In this document: positions 25,472 to 34,424 of the stretch, one piece after another | Position numbering within the stretch: the stretch's first letter is position 1 | How the letters are laid out: the number at the start of each line of letters is the position of its first letter | Notes under the pieces: generated by a model | Seen by the model: the letters and a program-made list of their open reading frames with translations, nothing else | Database searches by the model: none | Told to the model about the DNA's origin: nothing | NCBI GenBank assembly: GCA_008727115.1 | Contig: CP044131.1 | Coordinates: 1,302,001-1,366,000, forward strand | Reading direction: 5' to 3' | DNA length: 64,000 nucleotides | Source of the DNA: Comamonas testosteroni | Lineage (GTDB): Bacteria; Pseudomonadota; Gammaproteobacteria; Burkholderiales; Burkholderiaceae_C | Translations under genes and position numbers: made by a program

Positions 25472-26629
25472 ATGAGCTTAAAGCGCTTTATGGATAAGCG
25501 TTTGAGACCAATTTCGTTCAAATTTTCTTTGAAAGCTCTTCCTGTGTGGAACTATCACAACCTCGTGCACATCACGGCAGGCAATGGCAGCTTGAACCAG
25601 TTGCCTGCGCTGCTGGCTGGCCGCAACTGCCTGCTGGTCACATTTCCCGAGGCCGAAAGCCTAGGTCTTGTGCAGCATGTGCGTGGAATACTCGGCGCGC
25701 AATTGCGCGGCGTGATCGACAACATTGCGCCCAACCCTGATGTGCAATGGCTGGCCCCGCTGTATGAACAGGTGCAGCGCGACCATGCCGAGGTGCCCGT
25801 GATCGTGGCGCTGGGAGGCGGCAGCGCCATCGACTCGGCCAAGGCCTTGATCTGCCACACGCCCGGCGGCAAGTTTGCCGACCTGCTGGCAGTGCTCAAG
25901 CAAAGCGGCCAGCTGGGGCAGGAAGGGCACAAGGCCTTGATCGCCATTCCCACCACAGCAGGCACCGGCAGCGAGGTCACGCCCTGGGCCACGATCTGGG
26001 ACCAGGCAGCCGGCCAGAAGTATTCGCTGCACCAGCACTGCACCTGGCCCGAGGCCGCCATCATTGATGCCGAGCTCATGGCCAGCCTGCCTGCAGGCGC
26101 TACCTTGACTTCGGGGCTGGATGCGCTGTCGCATGCGCTGGAGTCGATCTGGAATAAGAATCGCAATCCGGTTTCCATGAGCCTGGCCGTACAGGCCGCG
26201 CGCCGCACCATGGCCACGCTGCCGGTGCTGATGCAGGACCTGTCCAATTTGCAGCTGCGTGCCGACATGGCTCAGGCTGCCTTGCTGGCGGGTCTGGCGT
26301 TCTCCAACACCAAGACCGCACTGGCGCACTCCCTGTCCTATGACATCACGCTGCAACACGGCGTGCCCCATGGCATTGCCTGCTCCTTCAGTCTGCCGCT
26401 GGTGCTGGAGATGGCGCTGGGCGCAGATCCGCAAGTCGATGCGGCACTGCTTTCCATCTTTGATGCCATGACGCCCGCTGTGGCCGTGCAGCGCCTGCAA
26501 GCCTTTTTGCTGCAACTGGGCGTAGCCACCGACCCTGCGCATTACGGCGTGATGCCTGATGACTGGCAGGCCATGGTGCACAAGGCTGCCAGCGGCCCGC
26601 GTGGCCGCAACTTCATCCGCACTTTTTGA
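25472..26629 (+). CDS. Iron-type alcohol dehydrogenase, probable phosphonoacetaldehyde/2-hydroxyethylphosphonate oxidoreductase
   Basis: This 385-residue enzyme has the NAD-binding GGGSAIDSAK motif (about 112-121), the TTAGTGSEVTPWA block (about 157-169) and metal-ligand histidines in GLDALSHALES and HSLSYDITLQHGVPHG. It resembles the phosphonoacetaldehyde reductases (PhpC-type) of phosphonate pathways. Between a phosphonate importer and phnX it would interconvert 2-hydroxyethylphosphonate and phosphonoacetaldehyde; the direction is inferred. The start is not strongly supported by a ribosome binding site. Confidence 0.75.
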   Translation: MSLKRFMDKRLRPISFKFSLKALPVWNYHNLVHITAGNGSLNQLPALLAGRNCLLVTFPEAESLGLVQHVRGILGAQLRGVIDNIAPNPDVQWLAPLYEQVQRDHAEVPVIVALGGGSAIDSAKALICHTPGGKFADLLAVLKQSGQLGQEGHKALIAIPTTAGTGSEVTPWATIWDQAAGQKYSLHQHCTWPEAAIIDAELMASLPAGATLTSGLDALSHALESIWNKNRNPVSMSLAVQAARRTMATLPVLMQDLSNLQLRADMAQAALLAGLAFSNTKTALAHSLSYDITLQHGVPHGIACSFSLPLVLEMALGADPQVDAALLSIFDAMTPAVAVQRLQAFLLQLGVATDPAHYGVMPDDWQAMVHKAASGPRGRNFIRTF

Positions 26630-26735
26630 GCCCACACATCCTCGCGATGGCTCTCTCCTTTCTGACGGCCATGTTTTGCCAGCAGTCAGGGGAAGACATC
26701 TGTTATCTGCTTCAACCCTGATTCATTCTTACGCC

Positions 26736-27623
26736 ATGAGCTTCAACGCCAACACTGAAACACAAGAGCTGTCCACCGTCTCCAGCGCTGCTGGGCTCGC
26801 CAGTTCCGCAGATCTGTCACCGCTGCAGGCCGTCATCTTCGACTGGGCCGGCACGCTGGTGGACTTTGGCTCCCTCGCACCCACGCAGATTTTTGTCGAG
26901 GCCTTTGCCAGCTTTGGCATCACCATTACGCTGGCGCAGGCGCGCGGTCCCATGGGCTTGTCCAAGTGGGATCATATCCACCAACTGTTGCAGGACGAGA
27001 GCATTGCAGCGCAGTGGCAGGCAGCGTTTGGCCGTACGCCGGACACTGAAGATGTGGATGCCATCTACGCCCGCTTCATGCCCATGCAGATTGCCAAGGT
27101 GGGGGAGTTTTCTGCCCCTATCGCAGGTGCGGTACAGACGCTGCAATGGCTGCGTGCCAATGGCCTGAAAGTCGGCTCCTGCTCTGGCTATCCACGAGAA
27201 GTTCTCAAGCAGCTGCTGCCGCAGGCCGAGGCCGCCGGTCTCAAACCCGACTATGTAGTGGCAGGTGATGAGCTGGAAGCCGGTGGTCGCCCGGGCCCTT
27301 ACATGGCACTGGCCAATGTGCTGGCGCTGGGCATTGGCGATGTGCGTGCCTGCGTGAAGGTGGATGACACCGTGCCGGGCATTGAAGAAGGTCTGCGTGC
27401 CGGCATGTGGACCGTGGGCCTGAGCCTGTCGGGCAACGAGGTCGGCTATAGCGTGCAAGAGTTTGCCAAGGCCTCTAAGGAAGAGGTCGATGCTCGTGTC
27501 GTCGTGGCCGAGGCCAAGCTCAAAAAGGCAGGTGCCCACTATGTGGTGCGCAGCGTGGCCGATCTGCCTGCGATTTTGGCGCAGATTGCCGCTGAAATGC
27601 GAGCCGGAAAAAATCCGTTCTAA
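26736..27623 (+). CDS. phnX: Phosphonoacetaldehyde hydrolase (phosphonatase)
   Basis: This 295-residue HAD-superfamily enzyme splits phosphonoacetaldehyde into acetaldehyde and phosphate. The nucleophile Asp36 lies in VIFDWAGTLVDFG. The Schiff-base lysine of the cap domain is Lys77 in GPMGLSKWDH, the signature that sets PhnX apart from other HAD enzymes. ATG 26736 gives an N-terminus about 30 residues longer than usual; the frame further upstream lies inside the previous gene. It ends the phnDCE-adh-phnX transcript. Confidence 0.94.
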   Translation: MSFNANTETQELSTVSSAAGLASSADLSPLQAVIFDWAGTLVDFGSLAPTQIFVEAFASFGITITLAQARGPMGLSKWDHIHQLLQDESIAAQWQAAFGRTPDTEDVDAIYARFMPMQIAKVGEFSAPIAGAVQTLQWLRANGLKVGSCSGYPREVLKQLLPQAEAAGLKPDYVVAGDELEAGGRPGPYMALANVLALGIGDVRACVKVDDTVPGIEEGLRAGMWTVGLSLSGNEVGYSVQEFAKASKEEVDARVVVAEAKLKKAGAHYVVRSVADLPAILAQIAAEMRAGKNPF

Positions 27624-27714
27624 CAGCCCCAAAGGCTTGTCCAGATTGCGCTGAAAGCTCTGCTTTCAATAGCGATTCCTCAGCCGTTTGTGCTGGGGCA
27701 TTTTGCCTGGGTGA

Positions 27715-28242
27715 TCAGCCTTCTTGCAATGGACTTGATGCGTCTGAAGGAGCGACTTGCTCATGGTGATCAATCACCTTGCGCATCATTCGGGTGAAGA
27801 CTTCGCGCTCGGCATCGTCAAGCGGATCGAGCATCTGCTGCTGTGCTTGTAGCACGGAGGGGCCGGCCGCTTCCAGCAAGGCCAGCCCCTCGGCGGTGAC
27901 GGACAGCAGGCGCACGCGGCGGTCCTTGACCGTGTGCTGGCGCTGCAGCAGGCCGCGAGCTTCCAGGCGGTCGATCACGCCGCCGATGGTGGATTTGTCA
28001 AAGCCCACTTCCATGCTCAGAGTGCGCTGGTCTATGCCCGGCAGGTGCACCAGCTTTTGCAGCACGGCAAATTGCAGCGGCGTTACGCCCCAGGCCTCGG
28101 TGGCCTGGCTGAATACCGCTACAGCTACTTGCTGCAGGCGGCGTATGCCGTGGCCGGGAAAGGTTTCCACCTCCAGGCGCGGGATGGAAGTGACGCTGTT
28201 GGTGCTCTTCGCGGCTGCTTCTGGCAGAAGTTTTTTAACCAT
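27715..28242 (-). CDS. mobR: MarR-family repressor of the 3-hydroxybenzoate hydroxylase gene
   Basis: This 175-residue protein has a MarR winged-helix domain (about 60-130, TLSMEVGFDKSTIGGVIDRLEARGLL and the wing DRRVRLLSVT). It is divergent from mobA. C. testosteroni MobR is a MarR-type repressor released by 3-hydroxybenzoate, so the name follows family and position. Two perfect palindromes lie in the shared intergenic region. AGGGAAAACC precedes its ATG. Confidence 0.82.
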   Translation of the reverse strand: MVKKLLPEAAAKSTNSVTSIPRLEVETFPGHGIRRLQQVAVAVFSQATEAWGVTPLQFAVLQKLVHLPGIDQRTLSMEVGFDKSTIGGVIDRLEARGLLQRQHTVKDRRVRLLSVTAEGLALLEAAGPSVLQAQQQMLDPLDDAEREVFTRMMRKVIDHHEQVAPSDASSPLQEG

Positions 28243-28288
28243 GGTTTTCCCTAGGAGGCTCTTGGCATTTTGAGGCCTGAATAATACG

Positions 28289-28315
28289 ATGCATGCATTC
28301 GGTATGTATACATAC
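28289..28315. promoter_or_regulatory. Two palindromes in the mobR-mobA intergenic region, likely MobR operator
   Basis: ATGCATGCAT (28289-28298) and GTATGTATACATAC (28302-28315) are both perfect palindromes separated by three bases. They lie between the divergent starts, where a MarR dimer would block both promoters. The palindromes are read directly; binding is inferred from the MobR literature. Confidence 0.6.
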
Positions 28316-28381
28316 TATATGTGAGCATATTAATTGTGCAGATTTTGATCCCTGTGCTCTTGAGAAGTTTGAGGCCCCTCC

Positions 28382-30310
28382 ATGCAGTTTCATTTGAACG
28401 GTTTTCGTCCCGGCAACCCCTTGATCGCTCCGGCCTCGCCGCTGGCCCTTGCCCATACCGAGGCCGTGCCCTCGCAGGCCGATGTGCTGATCGTGGGTTG
28501 TGGTCCCGCCGGCCTGACGCTGGCTGCACAGCTGGCTGCGTTTCCGGATATCCGTACCTGCATCGTGGAGCAAAAGGAAGGTGCGATGGAGCTGGGTCAG
28601 GCCGACGGCATTGCCTGCCGCACCATGGAAATGTTCGAGGCCTTCGAGTTTGCCGATTCGATTCTCAAAGAGGCTTGCTGGATCAATGATGTGACGTTCT
28701 GGAAGCCCGACCCTGGCCAGCCCGGTCGGATCGCCCGCCATGGCCGCGTGCAGGACACGGAAGATGGTCTGTCCGAGTTTCCTCATGTCATCCTGAACCA
28801 GGCGCGCGTGCATGACCACTATCTGGAGCGTATGCGCAATTCGCCCAGCCGCCTGCAGCCGCACTACGCCCGCCGCGTGCTCGATGTGAAGGTCGACCAC
28901 GGCGCAGCGGACTATCCAGTCACCGTGACGCTGGAGCGCTGCGACGCCGCCCATGCCGGTCAGATCGAAACCGTGCAGGCCCGCTATGTGGTGGGCTGCG
29001 ACGGCGCGCGCAGCAATGTGCGCCGGGCCATCGGCCGCCAGCTGGTTGGCGATTCGGCCAACCAGGCCTGGGGTGTGATGGATGTGCTGGCCGTGACGGA
29101 TTTCCCCGATGTGCGCTACAAGGTGGCCATTCAGTCCGAGCAGGGCAATGTGCTCATCATCCCGCGCGAGGGCGGTCATCTGGTGCGCTTTTATGTGGAG
29201 ATGGACAAGCTCGATGCCGATGAACGTGTCGCCAGCCGCAAGATCACGGTCGAGCAGTTGATTGCAACCGCGCAGCGCGTGCTCCATCCCTACAAGCTTG
29301 ACGTCAAGAATGTGCCCTGGTGGTCGGTGTACGAGATCGGCCAGCGCATCTGCGCCAAATATGACGATGTGGCCGATGCCGTGGCCACGCCGGACTCTCC
29401 CCTGCCGCGCGTCTTCATCGCCGGCGATGCCTGCCACACTCATAGCCCCAAGGCCGGCCAGGGCATGAATTTCTCCATGCAAGATACCTTCAACCTGGGC
29501 TGGAAGCTGGCCGCCGTGCTGCGCAAGCAATGTGCGCCCGAGCTGCTGCACACCTATTCTTCCGAGCGTCAGGTGGTGGCGCAGCAGCTGATCGACTTTG
29601 ACCGCGAATGGGCCAAGATGTTCAGCGACCCGGCCAAGGAAGGCGGTCAGGGCGGAGTGGATCCCAAGGAGTTTCAGAAGTACTTCGAACAGCATGGCCG
29701 CTTCACGGCCGGTGTCGGCACGCATTATGCCCCCTCGCTGCTGACGGGGCAGGCCACGCATCAGGCACTGGCCAGCGGCTTCACTGTGGGCATGCGTTTC
29801 CATTCCGCACCGGTGGTGCGCGTCTCCGACGCCAAGCCCGTGCAGCTGGGCCACTGCGGCAAGGCCGATGGCCGCTGGCGCCTGTATGCGTTTGCAGGGC
29901 AGAACGACCTGGCCCAGCCCGAGTCCGGCCTGCTGGCGCTGTGCCGCTTTCTGGAGAGTGATGCCGCATCGCCGCTGCGCCGTTTTACGACTGCCGGCCA
30001 GGACATCGACAGCATCTTTGATCTGCGGGCCATCTTCCCGCAGGCCTATACCGAGGTGGCGCTGGAGACATTGCCTGCCTTGCTGCTGCCCCCCAAGGGC
30101 CAGCTGGGAATGATCGACTATGAAAAGGTGTTCAGCCCCGATCTGAAGAATGCCGGCCAGGACATCTTCGAGTTGCGCGGCATCGACCGCCAGCAGGGCG
30201 CTTTGGTGGTGGTGCGGCCCGACCAGTATGTGGCCCAGGTTCTGCCTTTGAATGCGCATGCTGCGCTGAGAGCGTACTTTGAATCCTTCATGCTTGCTCA
30301 GAGCGTCTGA
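28382..30310 (+). CDS. mobA: 3-Hydroxybenzoate 4-monooxygenase
   Basis: This 642-residue flavoprotein hydroxylase turns 3-hydroxybenzoate into protocatechuate with NADPH and O2. It has the FAD-binding GCGPAGLTLAAQ motif (about 39-50), the CDGARSNVRR motif (about 209-218), the GDACHTHSPKAGQGMN motif (about 348-363) and the C-terminal thioredoxin-like domain of phenol-hydroxylase types. Length and sequence agree with C. testosteroni MobA (639 residues). GAGG lies eight bases before ATG. No ring-cleavage genes lie in the window. Confidence 0.9.
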   Translation: MQFHLNGFRPGNPLIAPASPLALAHTEAVPSQADVLIVGCGPAGLTLAAQLAAFPDIRTCIVEQKEGAMELGQADGIACRTMEMFEAFEFADSILKEACWINDVTFWKPDPGQPGRIARHGRVQDTEDGLSEFPHVILNQARVHDHYLERMRNSPSRLQPHYARRVLDVKVDHGAADYPVTVTLERCDAAHAGQIETVQARYVVGCDGARSNVRRAIGRQLVGDSANQAWGVMDVLAVTDFPDVRYKVAIQSEQGNVLIIPREGGHLVRFYVEMDKLDADERVASRKITVEQLIATAQRVLHPYKLDVKNVPWWSVYEIGQRICAKYDDVADAVATPDSPLPRVFIAGDACHTHSPKAGQGMNFSMQDTFNLGWKLAAVLRKQCAPELLHTYSSERQVVAQQLIDFDREWAKMFSDPAKEGGQGGVDPKEFQKYFEQHGRFTAGVGTHYAPSLLTGQATHQALASGFTVGMRFHSAPVVRVSDAKPVQLGHCGKADGRWRLYAFAGQNDLAQPESGLLALCRFLESDAASPLRRFTTAGQDIDSIFDLRAIFPQAYTEVALETLPALLLPPKGQLGMIDYEKVFSPDLKNAGQDIFELRGIDRQQGALVVVRPDQYVAQVLPLNAHAALRAYFESFMLAQSV

Positions 30311-30347
30311 GGCATTGCGCAATCCATTCATGCCTGGAAGGCATTTC

Positions 30348-30373
30348 GGGAGGGCGATGCTCTCCCTTTTTTG
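30348..30373 (+). terminator. Terminator after mobA
   Basis: GGGAG and CTCCC arms around a nine-base loop are followed by TTTTTTG, 38 bases after the mobA stop. Confidence 0.7.
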
Positions 30374-30434
30374 TTCAGCTTTCGTCGGTATAAAGGCCTC
30401 TCGCTAGGATATTCATTGTCTCCGGGAGGTAAAA

Positions 30435-30734
30435 ATGCTGCTGATTGTTGGAACCGTTCGTTTGCCTGCAGAGAATATTGAGCGCGCAATACCGGCGATG
30501 CAGGCCATGGTGCAAGCGTCTCGCGCAGAAGAGGGCTGCCTTGAATATGGCTATGCCGAAGATGTGCTCGTGCCGGGACTGATTCACGTCAAAGAGCGCT
30601 GGTCGAGTCAGGCAGCGCTGGATGCCCATTTCGCTTCGGCCCACATTCAGGCGTGGCGCTCAGCCTGGCCGGAGCTGGGCATTGGCGAGCGCAATTTGCA
30701 GGTGTATGAAGTCTCGCAGCCAAGAGCCACCTAA
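30435..30734 (+). CDS. Putative quinol monooxygenase, ABM domain
   Basis: This 99-residue protein has the antibiotic-biosynthesis-monooxygenase fold typical of YgiN-like quinol oxygenases: IVGTVRLPAENIERA at the start, EEGCLEYGYAED in the middle and ERWSSQAALDAHFASAH near 54-70. Such small dimeric enzymes oxidise quinols or remove reactive aldehydes. GGAGGTAAAA precedes the ATG. It could act on quinol side products of the aromatic pathway next to it; that is inference. Confidence 0.82.
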   Translation: MLLIVGTVRLPAENIERAIPAMQAMVQASRAEEGCLEYGYAEDVLVPGLIHVKERWSSQAALDAHFASAHIQAWRSAWPELGIGERNLQVYEVSQPRAT

Positions 30735-30836
30735 GCGATAGCGATGGCTTTGTTCGAGGGGCGAACTCAGGGATCTGTGTGGGGGAGCGGTTGGTTTTTG
30801 CCAGCAGATGCCCGGTGAATCCGGGACAATCCGGTC

Positions 30837-31097
30837 ATGACTTCTCAAGAACAACCGCGCAACCCTTTGCATGGGCTGACGCTGGAGCGCATTCTCACCG
30901 ACCTGGTGGATTACTACGGCTGGCGCGAGCTGGGGCGCAGGATTCCGGTGCGCTGCTTTAATTCAGACCCAAGCATTTCATCGAGTCTGAAGTTCTTGCG
31001 CAAGACGCCCTGGGCGCGCGAGAAGGTGGAGCAGCTCTATGTGCAGACTCAGCGCGAATATGAGCGCTTGCAACAACGCAGCACGAGCCGGGATTAA
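30837..31097 (+). CDS. VF530-family (DUF2132) small protein
   Basis: This 86-residue protein matches the VF530/DUF2132 family, with the invariant block [20 protein letters not shown] at its N-terminus and [23 protein letters not shown] in the middle. Structures of the family suggest DNA binding, but the biological role is not established. It forms a monocistronic unit. An imperfect hairpin without a T run follows near 31138-31160. Confidence 0.85.
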   Translation: MTSQEQPRNPLHGLTLERILTDLVDYYGWRELGRRIPVRCFNSDPSISSSLKFLRKTPWAREKVEQLYVQTQREYERLQQRSTSRD

Positions 31098-31224
31098 GAA
31101 AGTGGCAGGCTGGAAGTGCCTGCATTCCATCGCACCAGCAAGCCGCCTTTGGGCGGCTTGTCTGCAGGTGAGGCTCAGTGAATGAGGTGCAAGTGGCCTT
31201 AACGGGCGGAGCTGGACTTGCCGC

Positions 31225-32307
31225 TTAGAACAGATGCCGCACGCCCATGCCCAAGGTGCGGAAGCTGCCGCTTTGGCCATTCCAGAGAGCGGGAAAGCTT
31301 TGCATGGCGGGGCCATTGTTATCGTGGCCGTAGAAGGCATAAACCTTGGTGCGGCGGCTCAGGTTGTAGTGGTAAGCCAGAAGCCACTGGGTACTGCTGA
31401 ATTTTGCATGCTCGGTGGCGGGCAGGCGGCCGTCTGTGGCTTCGATGGTGTAGGAACCTCTGCTGTGACCCACGCTGGCGTGAAACTCTGAAGCTCCCGA
31501 GACATATTTACCTGCAATACGCAGTGTGTTTCTGTGGCTGTGGGTGCGCTCAATCCCAGGCCAATTGTCGCGGCTTTCGTCCCGTAGGTAGTAGGCACCC
31601 AGCGCCCAGACGCCGTTGTCATAGCTGGCACGCAGGGAATAGGTCTTGTCTTTGATGGTGTCTCCGTACACATCCCCTTTGAGCTTGTTTTGGGTATAGC
31701 CCAGACCCAGACCCCAGGGGCCTCGGTCATAGCGCAGCCCCAGGTCCATTCCATCGCGGTACTGAATATCGTCAACCCAGACTCTTTTTTCTCCAAAGCG
31801 GTATTGCAACTCGGCGCTCAGGCCACCTAGATCGGGAGTGCGGTAGGCCAGTACATTGGAGTGCGAGTTGGCACTGGCGAAGCGATCTGCGGTAGAGCCC
31901 GCGTTGTCGTTGTGCCAGCTAATTGCTTGTGCTGTGGCTTCATACGAGGCCCGTTTGAAGGTACCCAGGCGCACTGTGCCGAAAGAGCCTGTGAGGTTGA
32001 CCTCGCTGCGGCGCTTGAAGCTGAGGCTGTCATCCGAGCCGTATTGGTCTGCGCCGCTGCCGCTGTCAGCATTGATGAGGGACTCCAGTACAAAGCCGGC
32101 CTTGAGGCCGCCGCCCAGATCTTCTTGTCCGCGCAGACCTATGAATGAGCCATTGCTGGCCAGGCCAGAGGCCTTGGCACTGCCGTGTTTTTGATGCTCG
32201 ACCGAAACGTCGATGAGGCCGTAGAGTGAAGCATTGCTCTGTGCTAGGGCTGCACCAGCGGTGCAGAAGGCAGCCAGTGCCAAAGAAGTACGGGAGAAGG
32301 CTTTCAT
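31225..32307 (-). CDS. Outer-membrane porin, Gram-negative trimeric type
   Basis: This 360-residue protein has a signal peptide (1 to about 22, ending GAALAQ), starts its barrel with SNASLYGLIDVSVEH, contains the GLRGQEDLGGGLKAGFVLES block and ends in the outer-membrane signature phenylalanine (GMGVRHLF). It belongs to the 16-strand porin family of beta-proteobacteria (Omp32-like). ATG 32307 was chosen because AAAAGGAATTC precedes it. The substrate cannot be predicted. Confidence 0.92.
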   Translation of the reverse strand: MKAFSRTSLALAAFCTAGAALAQSNASLYGLIDVSVEHQKHGSAKASGLASNGSFIGLRGQEDLGGGLKAGFVLESLINADSGSGADQYGSDDSLSFKRRSEVNLTGSFGTVRLGTFKRASYEATAQAISWHNDNAGSTADRFASANSHSNVLAYRTPDLGGLSAELQYRFGEKRVWVDDIQYRDGMDLGLRYDRGPWGLGLGYTQNKLKGDVYGDTIKDKTYSLRASYDNGVWALGAYYLRDESRDNWPGIERTHSHRNTLRIAGKYVSGASEFHASVGHSRGSYTIEATDGRLPATEHAKFSSTQWLLAYHYNLSRRTKVYAFYGHDNNGPAMQSFPALWNGQSGSFRTLGMGVRHLF

Positions 32308-32491
32308 GAATTCCTTTTGGGGCCTTTTAGGCAATCCGGGCGCAGGCGTGCGCTGCGGCAGGACAAGTGCAAAAAAGAATTGTAGAAATTGAGTACTTTT
32401 GTAACATTTGCTCTGCCTCGCCGCTTTAATCTCATGCGGCTCCTTGGGCAGGGCTGTCAGCCTGCCGTTGCTTGCACTCGACTTCTCTCAC

Positions 32492-33442
32492 ATGTCCGAC
32501 GCCACGCTCTTTTCCGCAAGTCAGTACCAGGCCATTTGTGAAAGTCTTCCTGATCCGGCTTTCATACTGACTGCCAGCGGGCGCTATGCAGCGGTTCTGG
32601 GTGGCAAGGACAAACGCTACTACCACGACGGGACCTCGCTGGTGGGAAAGTGCATCAGGGATGTGCTGGCACCAGCCAAGGCGCAATGGTTTGTGGACCA
32701 GATTAGGCGTGCGCTGGACAGTCGGCAGATGCTGGTGGTGGAGTACCCGCTCAGCGTGCACGATGTGCTGGGCATTCCCCATGAGGGGCCGGCAGAGCCC
32801 ATCTGGTTTGAGGGGCGTATCAGCGCACTGGCCGAGCGCTTTGATGGGGAGCCTGCGGTGGTCTGGGTGGCCAGCAACATCACGGCCAGCAAGCAGATGC
32901 AGCAGAAGCTACAGGAGCAGGCCCTGAGTGATGAACTGACGGGCTTGAATAACCGCCGTGGCTTCATGCTGGAGCTGGCTCGTGCCTACGATGCCTATCT
33001 GCAGCGTGGGCGCAGTGCCTGTCTCATGAGCTTTGATGTGGATCGCTTCAAGGCCATTAACGACGGGCTGGGGCACCCGGCCGGAGATCAGGCCTTGCGT
33101 GATCTGGCTCGTGCCATGCAGACCGTGGCGGGCACTGAAGATGTGCTGTGCCGCCTGGGGGGTGACGAGTTCGCCATTCTGTGCCGGGAGCGCAGCATCG
33201 CCTACCTCACGGATTTGATGCGCCGTCTGCTGGAGGCGGGCGGGCAGGCACTTAAGCAATACGCCACGCAGGGACTGGCCCCTGCGCTCAGTCTGGGGGC
33301 TGCGCACTTCAAGGCAGAAGACACCAGTCTGGAGGACATCATGCGCCGTGCTGATCAAGCCTTGTACGCAGCCAAGGCGCAGCAGGGTAGCCGACGAGTG
33401 TTCATGGACAGCCCGCGAACTGTGGGCCGCGATCGTCTCTGA
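32492..33442 (+). CDS. Diguanylate cyclase with N-terminal PAS domain
   Basis: This 316-residue protein has a PAS-like sensor domain (about 12-150, SLPDPAFILTASGRYAAVLGG) and a GGDEF domain that makes cyclic di-GMP. The intact active-site motif GGDEF lies at about 223-227 (CRLGGDEFAIL) and DELTGLNNRRGF marks the domain start near 150. No allosteric RxxD is evident just before GGDEF. There is no membrane segment, so it should be cytosolic. Confidence 0.93.
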   Translation: MSDATLFSASQYQAICESLPDPAFILTASGRYAAVLGGKDKRYYHDGTSLVGKCIRDVLAPAKAQWFVDQIRRALDSRQMLVVEYPLSVHDVLGIPHEGPAEPIWFEGRISALAERFDGEPAVVWVASNITASKQMQQKLQEQALSDELTGLNNRRGFMLELARAYDAYLQRGRSACLMSFDVDRFKAINDGLGHPAGDQALRDLARAMQTVAGTEDVLCRLGGDEFAILCRERSIAYLTDLMRRLLEAGGQALKQYATQGLAPALSLGAAHFKAEDTSLEDIMRRADQALYAAKAQQGSRRVFMDSPRTVGRDRL

Positions 33443-33520
33443 GTTTGTCGTTGAGATCGCTTTGCCGTTGGCATTGTCAAAGAGGTATTAAGAGCAACGG
33501 CGTATCAAGGGGGAGCTCTC

Positions 33521-33544
33521 AAAAAGGGCACCCTAAGGTGCCCC
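33521..33544 (-). terminator. Terminator of fghA
   Basis: GGGCACC and GGTGCCC arms with a four-base loop. Read on the minus strand the stem is followed by TTTTT, 29 bases after the fghA stop. Confidence 0.8.
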
Positions 33545-33572
33545 GATGAGTTTGGCAGATCAGGTGCCAGAC

Positions 33573-34424
33573 TCAGGCGCCCAACTGCTGCGCATGGTGG
33601 CGCAGATGGTCGTCGATAAAGCTCTGGATGAAGTAGTAGCCGTGGTCGTAGCCCGCCTGACGGCGCAGCGTCAGCGGCTGACCTACCTTGGCGCAGGCGG
33701 CCTCAAAGGCGTCGGGCAGTAATTGCTTTTCGATCAGGAATTTATCGGCCAGGCCCTGGTCGATCAGGATGCCTGCTGGGTAGGGTGCAGCAGATTGCGC
33801 GCTCATCAACTCGCTGGCGTCATGCTTCGCCCACTCGGCTTTTTCTTCACCCAGATAGCCGCTGAAAGCCTTGTGACCCCAGGGGCAGTTGACCGGATTG
33901 GCAATCGGCGCAAAAGCCGAGACTGACTTGAACACGCCGGGGTGGCGCAGTGCCAGCGTCAGCGCGCCGTGGCCGCCCATGCTGTGGCCGAAGATGCCCA
34001 GACGCTTTATGTCCACTGGCAGCTTTTTCTCGATCAGCGGCAGCAGGTCGTTCAGGATGTAGCTTTCCATGCGCCAGTGCAAAGCCCAGGGCTTGGTCGT
34101 GGCGTCGAGGTAAAAGCCTGCGCCTACGCCAAAATCCCAGGCGTCTGACTCACCGGCCAGACCTGCGCCACGCGGGCTGGTGTCCGGGCAGATCAGAGCG
34201 ACGTTAAGCTCGGAGGCCAGGCGCTGGGCACCGGCCTTGGTCATAAAGGTTTCTTCGGTGCAGGTCAGGCCCGCCAGATACAGCAGGGCGGGCACCTTCT
34301 CTCCCATTACAGCCTTGGGCGGCAGGTAGACCGAGAACTTCATGGCCAAGCCAATCTCGGAGCTATGGTGCTCGTAATAGCGCTGGGCACCGCCAAAGCA
34401 GGCGTGGGCATTCTTGAGTTCCAT
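33573..34424 (-). CDS. fghA: S-formylglutathione hydrolase
   Basis: This 283-residue esterase-D-type alpha/beta hydrolase converts S-formylglutathione to formate and glutathione, the second step of glutathione-dependent formaldehyde removal. Ser148 in FGHSMGGHG is the nucleophile, and LTCTEETFMTKAG near 53-65 is the family oxyanion-hole block. An Asp/His pair lies near the C-terminus. It lies downstream of frmA on the same strand, with 250 bases of repeat-rich sequence between. Confidence 0.94.
   Translation of the reverse strand: MELKNAHACFGGAQRYYEHHSSEIGLAMKFSVYLPPKAVMGEKVPALLYLAGLTCTEETFMTKAGAQRLASELNVALICPDTSPRGAGLAGESDAWDFGVGAGFYLDATTKPWALHWRMESYILNDLLPLIEKKLPVDIKRLGIFGHSMGGHGALTLALRHPGVFKSVSAFAPIANPVNCPWGHKAFSGYLGEEKAEWAKHDASELMSAQSAAPYPAGILIDQGLADKFLIEKQLLPDAFEAACAKVGQPLTLRRQAGYDHGYYFIQSFIDDHLRHHAQQLGA

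Noticed and set aside
28235-30331. A 698-residue open frame opposite mobA
   Set aside because: Antisense to a clear flavoprotein hydroxylase, with composition typical of GC-driven antisense frames.
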